Below, piece after piece: positions 1 through 13,100 of a DNA stretch of 64,000 bases. Every line of letters starts with the position of its first letter. Position 1 is the first letter of the stretch. The notes below the pieces were generated by a model. It was given only the letters and a program-made list of their open reading frames with translations, searched no databases and was not told the origin of the DNA. A program made the position numbers and the translations under genes. The stretch is from contig NC_087070.1 of assembly GCF_963678635.1 (NCBI RefSeq), positions 24,794,007-24,858,006 on the forward strand. The letters are read 5' to 3'. The stretch comes from Symsagittifera roscoffensis (Eukaryota; Xenacoelomorpha; Acoela; Convolutidae).

Positions 1-1258
1 GACGAGGATATTACCATCCGGCGCAGAGCACAAACATCATCAGGAGCTGCAACGTCATCTGCAACATCAAAACGTGAAAGTAGACCTGTGGATTTGGATG
101 ATGCAGAAAGAGATGGCTATGGAGGTTAGTAATTCTACGCTTCCAGTCGTCGCATTTAAATGAGCTAAGTTTACATGAAGCGTAGGAACATGCGTACCAC
201 CTTATAGTGCGAATAGCGCAGACAAAAAGTGGAGCTTACAAATCCAGTTGTTAATGGGGAATTTGAAGTATTTGATGATTTAAATACACATCTGCATTTT
301 AGGTGTATCAGACTATGAGAATGAGAATGACGTCACAATTGCGAGAAGAAGAGAAAGGGAAGTAGAAGGTAGTCCAAATGCAAACCAAGAGGAAGATTAT
401 GAGGAGATATTCGCGGGAGACAATGATGACTTGGAGGCTGTGGATATAAACATGGGTGCTGAAGAGCTGCTCAATGCAGACCAACAACAAGCAGGAGTGG
501 AAGTGAAAAAGAAACGAGCCATCAAAAAGAGAAACACTCTGAATGCAAAATTATTCATAGACAAGGACAAAGGTCTTCTAGATTTGAATAGGCGGTGCAG
601 GAAGATTAAATTCAAGGGCAAAGGGTACGAAGAACAAGATTTTGATTCTCTCTTGTGGAATATTGAACATTGGGCTCATATGTTGTGTCCAGCGGCAAAG
701 TTCAAAGATTTCCTAGAACATGCGGAACGACTTGGTAAGAAAATAGAGATTAAGAACTTTTTGAGGTCGGTTCGCAGCGGCGAGCTGGAATATGGCTTGC
801 CTGAAATGGTTGACTCGGACAATGAAAATGTGAAGCCATCGAAAAAGCAAGATTTAGATTTTGATGATGTATTAATGGAAGAGGAAAATTTAATTAGAGA
901 AATGGAGACGATACAGGAGAATTCTTTCGCAAACGACAGCGAAGTCGGTCGCAACAATAAGAATAGTTTCAGTAATTACGGCCCTCAAAACAATACAATG
1001 AATACGACTAGCGTTAATGGTTTCAATGCCTCAAAATTGGTTACATCAACACCTTATCCTAAACACTTGCTAACCAATAAAGAACAGCCCTCGGCGACGC
1101 AAAATAAATCACCTCTTTCAGATGACATAGCTAGAAAGATCGAAGAAAAGAGGTTACAGGCACTTGCTAAGCGGGTTCAAAGGGCCTCGATGCCGCCCCC
1201 TCTAACAGAACCGAACCATCATGCCCAAATTGAAGAATCTCCTATTGCAATGAACTAA
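1..1258 (+). CDS. TIPIN: TIMELESS-interacting protein (TIPIN/Swi3 family), 5'-partial, two exons seen
   Basis: Exons are 1-124 and 303-1258, joined in phase 1 across a 178-bp GT-AG intron (donor GAG|GTTAGT, acceptor TTTTAG|GTG); the 5' end lies outside the window. The Swi3 domain is encoded at about 520-790: a basic start, then FKGKGYEEQD, IEHWAHMLCP, FKDFLEHAERLG and KKIEIKNFLRSVR, matching the family hallmark of KFKGKG followed by an EHWAH box and an F.DF....E.LG helix. A second motif at about 1117-1190 (DDIARKIEEKRLQALAKR) resembles the RPA32-binding helix of vertebrate TIPIN. TIPIN pairs with TIMELESS in the nuclear fork protection complex that stabilises stalled forks and supports S-phase checkpoint signalling. 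The acidic N-terminal part is low complexity and carries two related basic motifs, one on each side of the intron. The identification rests on the Swi3 domain and is secure; the RPA role is inferred. Confidence 0.9.
125..302 (+). other. TIPIN intron (GT-AG)
   Basis: A 178-bp AT-rich intron with donor GTTAGT and acceptor TTTTAG. The two flanking exons are in the same frame only if it is removed in phase 1, giving a GGT glycine codon at the junction. Donor and acceptor junctions share AGGT, which is ordinary for introns. Confidence 0.85.
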
Positions 1259-1589
1259 AATTATTTGATTTTTTGTTATGAATTGTTTGTGATTGTTTTT
1301 GAATTAATTGAATTTTACTGATGATGACAGTTTTTGATGACAGATACCGGTCGCAACATGTTTGTTCCTAGCATCATAAGTTATAGCGAATTGCTACTTG
1401 ATATCGTAGTTGCTTCCTACATCGCAATTTGGCTTGTACACAGTCTAAAGAACACTTGTGCCCTGTCTGATATAAATGTAGCTATTGAAATACATATTTG
1501 GTAAGATAGTAAATTTGTATCACACTTCGCATCTGTGTTAACCTTTTTTCAGGTTAACCACTTATTCACCAGAATCAATATTGGTTTTT

Positions 1590-1900
1590 GTTTTCTTGAG
1601 AGTAATGAACGCAGTGAAAAAGGTCTTGCTGATCTTTTTTTAGGAAAAAGTCTTAAAATATTGATGCACTTAGGTATAATGCACTTATTGAGTTCGATTG
1701 AAACTCATCTGCTGAAAGTGACGTGAATAGCCTTCTCCAAAGACGAACGTGGAAAAGGCGCAAAAAAACGTGAACGACTTCTAGTTTCGAATGTGGTTTT
1801 TTTTATGGTTTCCAGCCGAATAAAAGCAACCTGTTGATCCAGTTTTCTCAAGTTGAATTAATGTTATCAAAAAAAGACAAATCATAAATCGTTCTAAAAA
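1590..1900 (+). repeat. Dispersed repeat, 'GTAATGAACGCAGTG' family, copy 1
   Basis: The same order of blocks (GTAATGAACG.AGTG, GGTCTTGCTGAT, AAAAAGTCTTAAAATATTGATG, CACTTAGGTATAATGCAC, CATCTGCTGAAAGTGA, GTTGATCCAGTTTTCTCAA) recurs at 21910-22200 and, more diverged, at 24430-24740, with a short head-only piece at 14650-14710. The copies are interspersed, so this is a mobile or formerly mobile family. It carries no coding capacity and no terminal repeats I could define. Confidence 0.75.
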
Positions 1901-2269
1901 TTTTATTTTTTTCTTTGAAATTGAAAATTGAGATTTTTTTAAACAAAGTCAGTGTTTTTTTTTGTTTACTTGCGTTCATTACTCCTTTCCATTCTTCGAT
2001 TGGCTATGTTTTGTCTGCTTATCTGTTGTTCGCTTAGTTGTCACTTCCTGGGATAGTTTTGTTTTGCTGAGGTTAGTTTTTATGTTGCATTTAGTGTTTG
2101 ATTTGCGCCTACAATTTGTGACTAACTTTGACTTTGTATTTTTTTGTTTTTTTTTCGCTAAAAAAATCCTCGGCCCAAATTAATTCGGCTGTTTTTTATC
2201 GGTTTAATGACCTGATTTTGGCCGTTTTGAGGGAAACACATTTTCAACACTCTCCTTCGCACTTTTAAA

Positions 2270-3642
2270 TTTGGTTTCATGTTTACCAATCGGTTTTTTG
2301 AAATTTCAATTGTTTTTCGTTTCGGAAATTTTTTTTTTTCAGTATTTGCAGTTTTTCTCAGAAACTACAGATTTTCGAAAATGGGTGTTAATTGAAAGAC
2401 CGTCTATTCCCCTGTGTATCTGTATATTCCCCAAAGTCTTTTTTCACTTGACTTTCTGTCTACAGCCTTCTATGGAGATTATTTGACATCTCGAAAACTA
2501 CCCTCTCAAATCTGATTTTGTTTGATCAATTCTCGAAAAATATTTTGCTATATCAAAGTTTTGGGTCCAGTTCAAGTTGGGTTCAGTTTCGGTTGAGGAA
2601 AGCTCATTTGTTTATGAGAATACGCCCTCGAAATTTTATGGCCCTCGGAAAAGTCAGTTTTGATTTTCTAACTGTTTTTTTTTCTTACAGTTTTTGACTT
2701 TTCTGGAACTACCCTCCTAAATCTGAGATTTTGGGTTCAATTTAAATTACAGGTTACGTGAATTCCTTCAGCATAAGCGGCTACCGTCTTTTTTGTTACA
2801 CAAAAAGCTATGATTCTTTGAAATGTCAAACTTTTGATTTATTGACCGTTTTTGGTTTTCCGCTAACTATCCTGCCGAATCTGATAGCTAGGTTCAATCG
2901 AAACAGCAATTTGTTGGAAGCCTACCTTTCTAATTGGCTATGCCCAGTTTGTTTCAGAAAAAAAGTTTTGGCCTTCAAACAAGTTATGGCCGGAAATTAT
3001 CGACTTTACGCGAAAACTACCGGGCCAATTCTCAGGTTGTCTTCAATCGAAAAGCCCGGTTTTGGGAATCTTATCTGCTTAAGCGGCCACAACCTGCTCT
3101 TTGCAGAAAAAAAATTGTGGATTATGATAAGTCATTTAACCGTTTTTAGGGATCAAGACCTGAAGGTTTTCAAACCTGAGTTGAAAGAACGGGTTGCGAT
3201 AATTGTTCCTGCTGAAGGGGCAACTGTTTAACTTTTTTATGAGAATTGTTATCTCTTTGGGGAAATTGATTATCTTAAATTTTTTTGTTCTTGGCACTTA
3301 TTTTAGTTGAAAAACAACTAAGGTTTTGAGCAAATTACAATTTTTGAAATAACCTTTTTCGTGCCGCATCAGTATAGCACTTTCATTCAATATCAAACAC
3401 ATACCTCCAGGTTTAGCTGGGCTCGTAGTTGTTTTTTTATCAAAAGTTTTGGTTCACCTAGATTTTTCAACATCAAATTTTTTTGTTGTTGTTTTTGTGT
3501 GCTGTTATTGTGTGTGTTGTATCGTTTTTTCTATTGAGTTGGTGTGCTTTTTTTGATAACCAGATGCATTTTTTCCGACTTCTGATTTTTTTTCGGCTTC
3601 CTTGTATTGCAAGTGGTGCGAAGCTCGGTTTCCCCTCTGTTT
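2270..3642 (+). repeat. Family H element body (internal ~155-bp repeats) with 3' tail
   Basis: The body consists of diverged blocks recurring about every 155 bp. Typical pieces are CTCGAAAACTACCCT, AAATCTGA followed by GGTTCAATCGAAA, and CATAAGCGGCTAC. The last ~420 bp (from about 3225) matches the end of the element at 9620-10889, including GTTTTGGTTCACCTAG, and finishes with TGCAAGTGGTGCGAAGCTC and CCTCTGT. A 157-codon open frame at 2758-3231 lies inside the repeats and is not considered a gene. The 5' boundary is approximate. Confidence 0.65.
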
Positions 3643-4899
3643 TAAATTCAAATCGAATGTTTTTTTTACCGCAATAGCTTGGAGGTAACCCACATAGCGG
3701 GGAATACAAAGACCTGGCGTCCATGTCCGAGAAGGAGCTGCAATTGAATCACTTAAGAGTACCATGTCGAACTTTGGATACAGTGCTGGTAGCTGAGATT
3801 CTAGAAATAGTATAATTTCTTTTTTGAGTTAGTGCGGGTAATTTTTTGTGGTATTGTGGGAAATACTTTGGTCTTTACCTTCGCTCATTTACTTCAACGA
3901 TGTGTTTTAGTTGTAAAAATAGGGTTTGTTAAGTTCGAAGGTTTTTCAGGTGTTTTATTTGCTATTAAGACTGACTGGTTTCTTTAATATAAGTAAGTGA
4001 TAGCAAATCGGAACATTGACTTTTTTCAGCCTTTGTCGGCCTATCGTTTGTCTTATTATTTTTGTGGCAACTCCAGTATAGAATTTTCGTGTGATTTAGG
4101 CTATTTTTACATGATTTAAGCTTTTTAAATAATTTTTTTTTTAATTGTAAGTGGAACTGGAGGTTTATGCCTACTCTTAAAACAATACATGAAACCTGTC
4201 GCTGTTTTCTTCATGAAACATGTCCGCTTGGCCCCTGTGTTGAAGCTTTTAGATGTGTTTTCTGTTTTTTTGAACCTACTGATTATTACTCTTTTAATTC
4301 AAGCGTAGTTTGTCAAGGCCAGTGAACGTAGAGAAGACAATTTTATAGAACGTGCTGATATTATCCACAAAAAAATTCTTGAAAGTTTTTTGCGGCTTTC
4401 TATTTGCAATGCAAGTTTATTACCGAAAAGAAGGCATACAGTGCTAATTTATATTAACCGGACGAAACGAATATAATTTGAACTTAAAACGCGTTTTTGT
4501 TAAATTGGTTTAAGATTATACAAAAATGTGAACAGTAGAAAATTTGCTTAGAGTTTCACCAAAATTAATATGGTGCAATTTTTTCCCGAAATTCTCAACT
4601 AAAATTTTGCTCCAAAATTGAGTCATTTTGGCTTATTTCATTAATCAAATATTACGCTGAAACTACTGTGTTAATTGATGAGCAAAATGTATCAGAAGAA
4701 GCCTCTTACTCGGGCCAAGAAAATTCTAGAAAGGTCAAATCTCCTGAAATTTGCGCAATTGCTTAAAATCTTTTTTTTATATATACTTTTATAACTATCT
4801 CGCCACATTTAAGGTTTTTCAACGTATAATTTTTCCATGTTTACAGAAGAATTTTTCACGATTAAGCTATATCGTATATTGCAATTGTTAAGAATAAAT

Positions 4900-5640
4900 T
4901 CAAATTACGCAAAAAATTTTAGAATTTGAAATTCCCAACCCTGTAAGTGCGTGCTATCAGAGTACTCCCAAGGATTGGGAATCTTGCCTCCAAATTTGAC
5001 TGCTCTAAATCTTTTAGTTTTCGAGATACGACGTGTGTTATGATTTCTTTTTGAATTTTCAGCAAAGTGATATTTTAAAAATTCAAAGGTTGGAAATTCT
5101 CAACCTTGTAGTTAGGTACTATGACGGTAATCTCAGAAATTCTAAATTGGAAATCTTGCGTCTAAATGCGAATGCTCAAATGCTTTTAGTTTCCGAGATT
5201 GACGTGTTTTATGATTTATTTCGAATTTTTCAGAAAACTTAGATTTCAAAATGTTTTAAATTCTCAACCTTGTAGTTAGTTACTATAACGGTACTCTCAG
5301 AAGATCCAAATTGCAAATCTTGCCTTCAAATGCGACTGCTCAAATGCTTTTACTTTCCGAGATGTGACGTTTGTTATGTCTTTTTCTTTAAAAATGTTCA
5401 AAGATATAAAAAAAAATTCACAAAATTTGAAGTTCTCATCTCTAAAGTGAGGCTCTATCAGGGTACTCCCAGGAGTTGCAAGTTTTGCTTTCTATGTCTT
5501 TTTAAAGTTTTTCAAAGAACTTAGATATAAAAACCTTCACAAAAATTTATGATTTTTCAAATTTTGAAAAAAAAACTTAATTTGATATTACCACCCCTAA
5601 TTGGGTGCTGTCTGAGTACACTCGTAGAATGCAGTTCTTA
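4900..5640 (+). repeat. Diverged tandem repeat, ~165-bp unit, about 4-5 copies
   Basis: Anchors recur near 4938, 5100, 5268, 5437 and 5590. Each has a block like CAACCTTGTAGTTAG, then ACTATNACGGTACTC, then a block like AAATCTTGCCTCCAAATG, then TGACGTGT. The copies differ by substitutions and small indels, so the array is old. Short open frames at 5033-5242 and 5330-5524 follow the repeat and are not genes. Confidence 0.7.
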
Positions 5641-7174
5641 TTTTTAAATTGCGGTTTCTTATGGATTGTTAAAATTTCGAATCACCTGAGGTGCGTTACA
5701 CGCTACTTTGTTTTTGTTTTGGGTTTTATGTATGTGTTTGGAGATTTAGTTCTAGAATTTTTTTGGGCTGTGTAAGAGGCTTCTTTTGATATATTTTTCT
5801 CGTCAATTAAGTAGTTTCAGCCTTATTCTTGATTAATTTAAAAAAAGCCAAATTGACCTATTTTTGTGGTGGAATTTGGTTGAGAATTTCGGAGAAAAAA
5901 TTGAATCATAATAATTCTGGTGAAATTCTAAGCAAAAGTTTCAAAGTTTGTAATTTTTCTCCGTATAATTTAAATCAGCACTGTGTCAGACGCTCAAATT
6001 TCAATAGTGCCAATAACGCGCAAATAATTGAATGATTTTAAGTTGGTGATATATTACAATAGGTGGCAGATTCAAGTTAAATAGCTGGTTCGCTCTTTGT
6101 CATACTTCGAACAGTATTTATATATATTTTTTTCAAAAGCCACATTTAGTGACAAAAGAATTGTAAAATTTGAATTTTTGAGTGACATTTCATCTGGCAG
6201 AGTAATGTATATTCTAAAACTATCTTAGTAGCATGTACAATTGATGGAAAATGAAATGACTGTATAATGCAATATAGTTCCCGAATTGAATAGATGCTTT
6301 ATACTCAAATAACCACCTATTGTACCATATAGCCTTTAATTTTTATATTAGACGATTTTAAAACATTTCCTGCGGGAAAAATATTATTGATTGATCCAGT
6401 TTTCTCAAATTGATTTTTCGCAAAAATGCTTGCCCTGAAAATTTCCTCCCTTTGAAAGTTCCTTGGCTAACCTAATGAAATAATGTATTTATAACAGAAA
6501 AATTCGGGTTTTAGAAGGTACTAACAAATAATCGAGCAGCAATTTTGTGTATATTTCGTATCAGGAGGATTTTAGGGGTGGGTGCGGATTCCCCTCAACC
6601 TAATTCGATTTTTTGTCTGCAAGCACCCCCACTCGCTACTGCTTTGAAACACAATTGCCTTATTTCCAACGTTCATTTTTATGGTGTACTTAAAATTGTA
6701 CATTATTGGATAGCTGTGACGTTGCATTGCATTGCGTGGCAGTGATTGCGTGGCTGGTATTATTGAACTAGTGGTTGACGAAGCCAACTACGTAAAACAA
6801 GGTGATGCCAAAAATAGTACGTGATGTTATTTGTTGGTCAGAAGCACATAACAAACAAACATGCTCTATTTATCGAACTGCAGTTTAAATCTCAGAGACT
6901 GAATTGAATTAATGCAAGGATGGTTTCTAGCCTCTTCTTTTTCAGATCAGCTATTGGTATCACTGTATTATGACATTTTGATTTTCACGCAGCCTGTGCG
7001 GCCAAGCCTTCGAAAATTTAACAAAATCATCGCAAATCGAACTGTAACACTTCAAAACTCTGCAGGAATTATTTGATTCCGACAATTTAAATTGACATTA
7101 TTGACCATTGTCTTGATTATTGTTCGATTAGTGCTGAAAATCGATTTGAAAGTAAAGTTACCAGTTGGTTGAGG

Positions 7175-10100
7175 ATGGGCCAGCTGTTAGCCAGCCCCCA
7201 TCCGCCGCAATTTCCGAGGCCTCAAATTGCTGGAGACAGTTTCAATTTACAGCAGCAGCGGGATGAAAGAAGGCGGCATAGAGTCGATCGCGAGACTGCC
7301 GGACAACAGGAAGAAAGTGTAATGGGAAGGGATGATGAGAGGGTGGAGAGTGACTTTGATGAGGTTGAAGTAGTGGATGAGATAAGAAGATCCAACATTG
7401 CGTGGACACTATCCAGGTAATGCATCTGGATAGGATTTGTCCACATTTGAATTAACCATATGAACCAGTTAAAATACATAAAACTTAAAAAATCACTGAA
7501 CAATTACATTGGAAATTCAATCTGAGACACTTTTTAATTGTTTGCTTTAATGAAATGAATTTATATGATACCTTATTTGACCGACTACAAGCTGTCTTTG
7601 AGGTGGTCAAAATCGGCTGAAAATACATACCCTTGTGTAATGGCTAGAACAATGACAAATTCGAGGTGCTATGTGTCTTTTCAGGATGGGTCTGTTGTTC
7701 GGAGGTGGCGACGAGCGTGGCCCAGCTGGTTCCTTCGGTCGGCGGTCCCGACTGGCCTTTCCTGATCTGGCCAGACTGCCTGCCCAAGTGAGTCTGTCCA
7801 TCCTGTCCCACCTGAATGAGACTGAACTATGTCTGGCAGCCTGTGTGAACGAACAGTGGCGACAACTGGCCGACGACGACCTCCTCTGGCTATCGTTAGT
7901 TGTTTTGCCTATAATTGTATTCAGGTAAATTTATGTCATGAAAGTTATTGAATGCCACGTTTTCACCGCAATGATTGGGTTTTCTACTTGACTCGAAAGG
8001 TTTCTCATTTTTTGAAATTTATGTTCTTTGTACCGAGTTTACAATTAAGCGCTGAACCACGATATTATTTTGTTTTCACTCACTATTTTTGGTTGTGTTC
8101 ACTTCAGTCTGTGTAAGTCGTGTTGGGGCTACACTAGTGTGTATGGCCGAGGGGGTCCCCGTGGTCTGCAGCAGATGTCCCCCCTTAAGAATGTGTTCCT
8201 GCTGCTAGATGAGGCGACTCTCACATTCAACTCACACTCACAGGGACCCCAGGAGGTAACTACCTACCAACATCTAGGACTGCGTTTCCTTCTTTTTATT
8301 AAACTGCATTACAATCGTTCCAAGTGCAGAAAAGTTACTTATTGTCAATTCGATGTTTTCAAGAAGATCCTGTAATTAGCTCATTTGGTTTGAATACTTT
8401 AGAATCGAAAAGCAAAGTCAACCAAATCTGTTTTTTGTTTCGAAAAAATTGCATTGTTGATTTCTTATTATACTAGCGAATTTTAGTGAGCGTTAGTATA
8501 AAAGTACGACCCTTCTTTTTTTCTAACCCAAGTCGCAAATAGTGCCATTTTTGGTGGCATCTTTACGGCTTTTTGATAGCATGTGCTTTGATATTCGAAT
8601 AGTAATAAGGTAGCACAGTTGATGCATTTTTGATACATCAAATGAACCGAAAAAAGCCATTTGTTTCAAACACAAATTTTCTAACTCAATTTATCTCGCA
8701 ATTTTTTGAAATGCGTAATTTATACATTATGTGGCTTGCTATTTTTCCTTTTCCCCCACCACACACGAGCATCATTTTCATGTCTAACGAGTAGTTTTAC
8801 AAGGTTAATTATGAAGAGCAAATATGTTTGTCATAGCCTAATTAGTCTGATTGTAAATTTTCATGACAATTGGTCAAATGTGAACACTAATTTTACTTAT
8901 GAAATTTTGCAGGTGGGGAGGGGAAGAAAAAGAGCCATGTGGCTTTATGCTGTGCCATTTGTTTTTTGCAAATTTAATGTGGATGCCTTCAGTTTGTTAT
9001 ATTCCAAGTTATTACGTGCAAAGTTGTGTGTATTTGTATTTGGTGCCAACTTTGCTGCATCGCATTGACAATTTTATAGCATATATAGCTGCTTTGTTTG
9101 TGACGTGTGTTAGCCGATTGTTACGCGTTCGTGGCCGAGAGGACAGGGTGTGAGACTCCAAATCTCGCAGATCCGTAGCCAATACCTATTTTTTCCGATT
9201 ACTATTTTTTTCTTAGTTCACTGTATAAATCTGCGGTTTTGTCGTGTTCTCGCTCCTGTGGGCGAGGAACAGCTTCGCCTCTGTGTTAAATCTTATATTG
9301 TCAACGCTGATTTATAATATATATTGCAAATCCCGAAAATTATTTACACAAGCATTTTTTTTTCAAATTGACTGGTAATGCTAATGCGTCATCATTGGCT
9401 GGCGTCACTTAGCAATTATATAGACTCATGATTGGCGTGCGTCACTTGTGAAATTTTATAGACTCCAGTTTTACTCATTCAGTTTTTCCCAGTAGCGTTA
9501 TTTTTTTTATTTTTGCTTGTGTATGCGAAGTGCAACTTCGCCTCTGTGTCAAAAATAAAAAGACATACGCTACCCAAAAAAAACTGTTTTTACTGCCTTT
9601 ACTGTTTTGTTAGTAGCGCATTCCTTTTTACGATTGCGATTAGCAATCGGAATGTAGAATCTTTTTTCTAGTTAACAACCAGTTTAACAAGATCAGTTGA
9701 ATCACTCGCTGATATCACTTACTGACATGCTCAATTTAACTACTGGGTGGGTACTAGTTACTACAGGGTAGTTTCGAGGGACTTGAAACTTTTTGAAGAT
9801 TTTTTAAAACTCAGTTTTTTTGGCTTAAGTGGTGTCTGCTCAAAAATTGTCGGCCTTGTTTCCGCTTCGTATATTTGTCCAGTTGCTAATTTGAATTATT
9901 TCAAATGCCTTGCTTGGCATAATTGCCTAGAATTCTTGTTCTGATTTTCGAAACTCAGGGGGTATCCATAGAAAAACTTCTACTGATTTTCCAAAAAGGG
10001 GTATCCATAGAAAGACCGCCTACACCCTTGTCTGCATACTCTCCTGGTCTTTTTTTGCCTTACCGTTTTGTCCAAGTCTTTGAGAAAGTGTGTAGGGGAT

Positions 10101-13100
10101 TTATTTGATCAATTTTTTAATGTTTTTTTTTTCGTTTTCTCAAAAAGATGTTTGTTTCAATGAATAGTGCGGTTTTGAAAAGCTCCCATTCAAAAGCGGC
10201 TAATAATTTTGTAATTTGTTACGCCCACTTTGTTTGAAAAAAATTATGGCTTTCAAACATGTGAAGTCTTAAAAGTTTGACTGTTTTTGGAAGTTTTGTG
10301 ACTTTACTCGATCCTTACCGTGTCAATTCTCAGGTTAAGTGTTCAATCGAGGAAGCCAATTTAGGAAAAAACAATTTTTCTACTTCACCGGCCATGACCT
10401 GTTTTTCATAGAAAAAAGTTACGGTTTTAGGAAATTCAAGTTTTTTAGAACCATTTTTTAGAAATTTTTGAGTTTTCTTTAAAACTACCCTGTCAAATCT
10501 GAGATTAAAAGTTCAATCGAAATAAGGGGTTGCGCGAATTTTTCCTGCAGAAGTGGCTACCTTTTGTTTTTGTAAGAGAAATATTATGACTTCGGGAACA
10601 TTCCAAAATCTCAAACATTTTCACTCTTTTCACTGATTTTAGTATAGAGAAACAACTGAAGTTTTAGACAAAGTCCGATTTTTGAAGTTACGCATTTCGT
10701 TCTGCATCAGTACAACAGATTCAAAATTAATCAAACAGGTGCTTCCAGTTTTAGCTGAGCCCTGAGTGTCCTTCGAGCTATACGAAAGTTTTGGTTCACC
10801 TAGTTTTTCTCAACATTTTTTGTTTTTTTTTCCGATTTTTTTACGATTGTTGTATCGCAACTGGCGCGAATCTCAGCTTCGCCTCTGTGTTCATATATAA
10901 GCATGTTTGACATGATTTTTTAGGAGACTGTATAAAAAGTTGTAATTGATTGAATTGAATATTGGTCAGTGATATATTGATGACAATAAAATTCTTCCGC
11001 ACTTAAAAGTTTCGCTCAGGGGTCGAACACTGGAATTAAGTGTTCCTGTTATATAGCTAAAGCCAAATTTTTGGTAAAATTTGCCACTTTAAGCATTTTT
11101 ATTGGTGAAAACTTATGCATTTTTGGTCATTTAGGTTTTTTAAATTGTTTTTCGTGTTGAAATAAGAAGTTGGATTCCGGGATCAAAATGAGCAGTTTCA
11201 GATTAATTAAATTCAGATTTTTTGACCGAATAGAATATTGGTAACAATTAGGCATCAACAATTTTTTACCTGTTGCAGGGTATACATCAGTTGGTGGATG
11301 GAGGAGTGCTAGACGACTGTGCTTTGGAGATAGCCAAGTTCATTCACTGCACTGACAAACTCAGGGCTGAGAGGGTGCGGCGATATCTGGAAACCAGGTA
11401 TGGATGGCAACGCAACTACACCTAACTACACCCCACAATAAATTCATCAAGTCTCAGAGCTGACTATCTCGGGATAAGCAAGAAAGCTTAGCGTGTTCTC
11501 AGTTCCTGTCTTCGTTTTCTTTATGAACATTTTTTCTGGTTTTCTGTGATAATTAATAATAGTGATAACGATAAAGAGGTAAGAAAAGAAGTAGTTTTTC
11601 AATTGTTTTGTTCTAAAAAGCTGTTCACGCTCAATTTATATTTTAACCTTTCTTAAATTAAGTTCAAATCGTTTGCTGATGGAGATCGAAATACGCTCTC
11701 CAACGACAAAAGTGCAAATAAAGCAATAAAACGAATTATTCTTAGTAAGAGGGCTTAAATTTTTGAATGTCAAGGATTGGAGTGAAGATATTTATTGAGG
11801 TACTGTGTTTTTTTTTTTGCTTCATTGTTTCTTCAGGAAAATTTCTTAATTTTTGATAAGCTCAAATTTGATTTTCCGCGGTTTGACTTCAGGTTACTTT
11901 TTATGTTCAATGCAAACGCTCATAATCAGTTCACGTTTTTTTTGGAGAAGGAAAATGTTTAATGCTTCAATGCGATATCAGATTGACTTCAAAGGAACAG
12001 AATTTTGAATGTCTCAATCACTGAAGTAAATGAAATAAGCCACATCATAATGGGAATTCCTGATTCGGCAAATTTCATATTCAACTGCATTGGCAGTAGT
12101 GTTTTGGTAAATTCCAATTTGTATAGTTTCCTATGTTTTCAATTTCAAGAATTATTGTTTATCAGCGGTGTAAAAAGGAACCATAATCATCCTATTTAGT
12201 CGAGTGATATATATTAAAGCCCTTTCAGTCATGATTCGAAGGAAATTTTTAAAATGTCAAAAACTTACCCCAGTGTCGAGGAAAACTGGTTTAAATTTTT
12301 TGAATTTAAGTCTAATTCCGAGTCAAGCAAGTCCAATTTCGAGCATTCATCATAGGAAAATTGATTTTTTAGGCTAAAAAAACCTTGATATTACTAAATC
12401 AAAACTAGTTTTGGAAGCTTCATTTGACGCTCCCTCGGCCATAAAAGTTTTTTCATTTTTGTGACATCAGTTGTTGATTATGCTTCATTTATTTTCTTTT
12501 AATGCGTTTGTATTGTTCTCTCATCACACCACGCACAAAAAACGACACTAGTTGGAAGAGAAAATGAAACCACCTACTTTTTTGTAGTTTTTCATGATTG
12601 TGGTTAGACCACTTACACAGCAACTGGCTATCCTTGTTGCTTGGGTTTGTTTCATTACACTTGCGAAAGCAAGTGTCTTGTAACCGGGAACTAGACTTTT
12701 TTTTTCCAGAAAACAACTCTTCTTACAAGAAATTGAGCTTGCTTTATTATTGAACCTTCGCAACTTCCAGGTTCCTTCTCACTTGGCCGGGAGGTAACGG
12801 GGTCGATTTTGAACCCTAAGGTCTGGGGATCAAGTACCGGCAGAACCTTGTTTTTTTGGTATGTATCTAATTGGAAACTATTTTTGAGGTAAAAATTGAA
12901 TTGTCACACTTTCGTTATTCTGTTCAAATTTTATCGGCCTACGTGCCACGTCACAAATGTTTTGTGTGCTATAAGCAAGTATCTCGTTAGTTTTAAGTGT
13001 TGTTCATTGTATTTTCACGGTGAATTGGATTTTTTTTCGGCTCAACTGGTGTCTGTTCACGGGTACGAATGGTTTTGTTTCCATTCGTATGTTTTATTCC

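Larger units (their letters stand above)
1259..7174. other. Spacer between TIPIN and FBXO8, repeat-rich, no gene seen
   Basis: No convincing exon was found on either strand. The stretch contains a dispersed repeat at 1590-1900 (starts GTAATGAACGCAGTG, later AAAAGTCTTAAAATATTGATG), a family H-like body and tail at about 2270-3640, and a diverged tandem array at about 4900-5640. About 5640-7000 is AT-rich with short diverged repeat pieces only. The last ~150 bp before 7175 is presumably FBXO8 5' UTR or promoter, but no TATA box or clear initiator stands out. Confidence 0.6.
8256..11278 (+). other. FBXO8 intron 3 (3.0 kb), filled with repeats
   Basis: Donor CAGGAG|GTAACT and acceptor GTTGCAG|GG, phase 0. 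It contains a short tRNA-headed element (9125-9286), an isolated family H tail (9515-9549) and a long family H element (about 9620-10889). The block at 8480-8720 is a diverged copy of sequence at about 40900-41370 (shared CGTAATTTATACA-type and GTGCTTTGA.ATTCGA blocks). No coding exon beyond FBXO8 was found. Confidence 0.75.

Noticed and set aside
2758..3231. 157-codon open frame
   Set aside because: Lies wholly within family H internal repeats, has no recognisable domain and is not flanked by splice sites matching a neighbour.
7169..7174. Earlier start (TTG) for FBXO8
   Set aside because: Eukaryotic start should be ATG; the ATG at 7175 gives MGQ as in vertebrate FBXO8.
12489..12763. Overlapping minus-strand frames of 71-75 codons
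   Set aside because: They cover the head hairpin and AT-rich start of a family H element, which accounts for the sequence.
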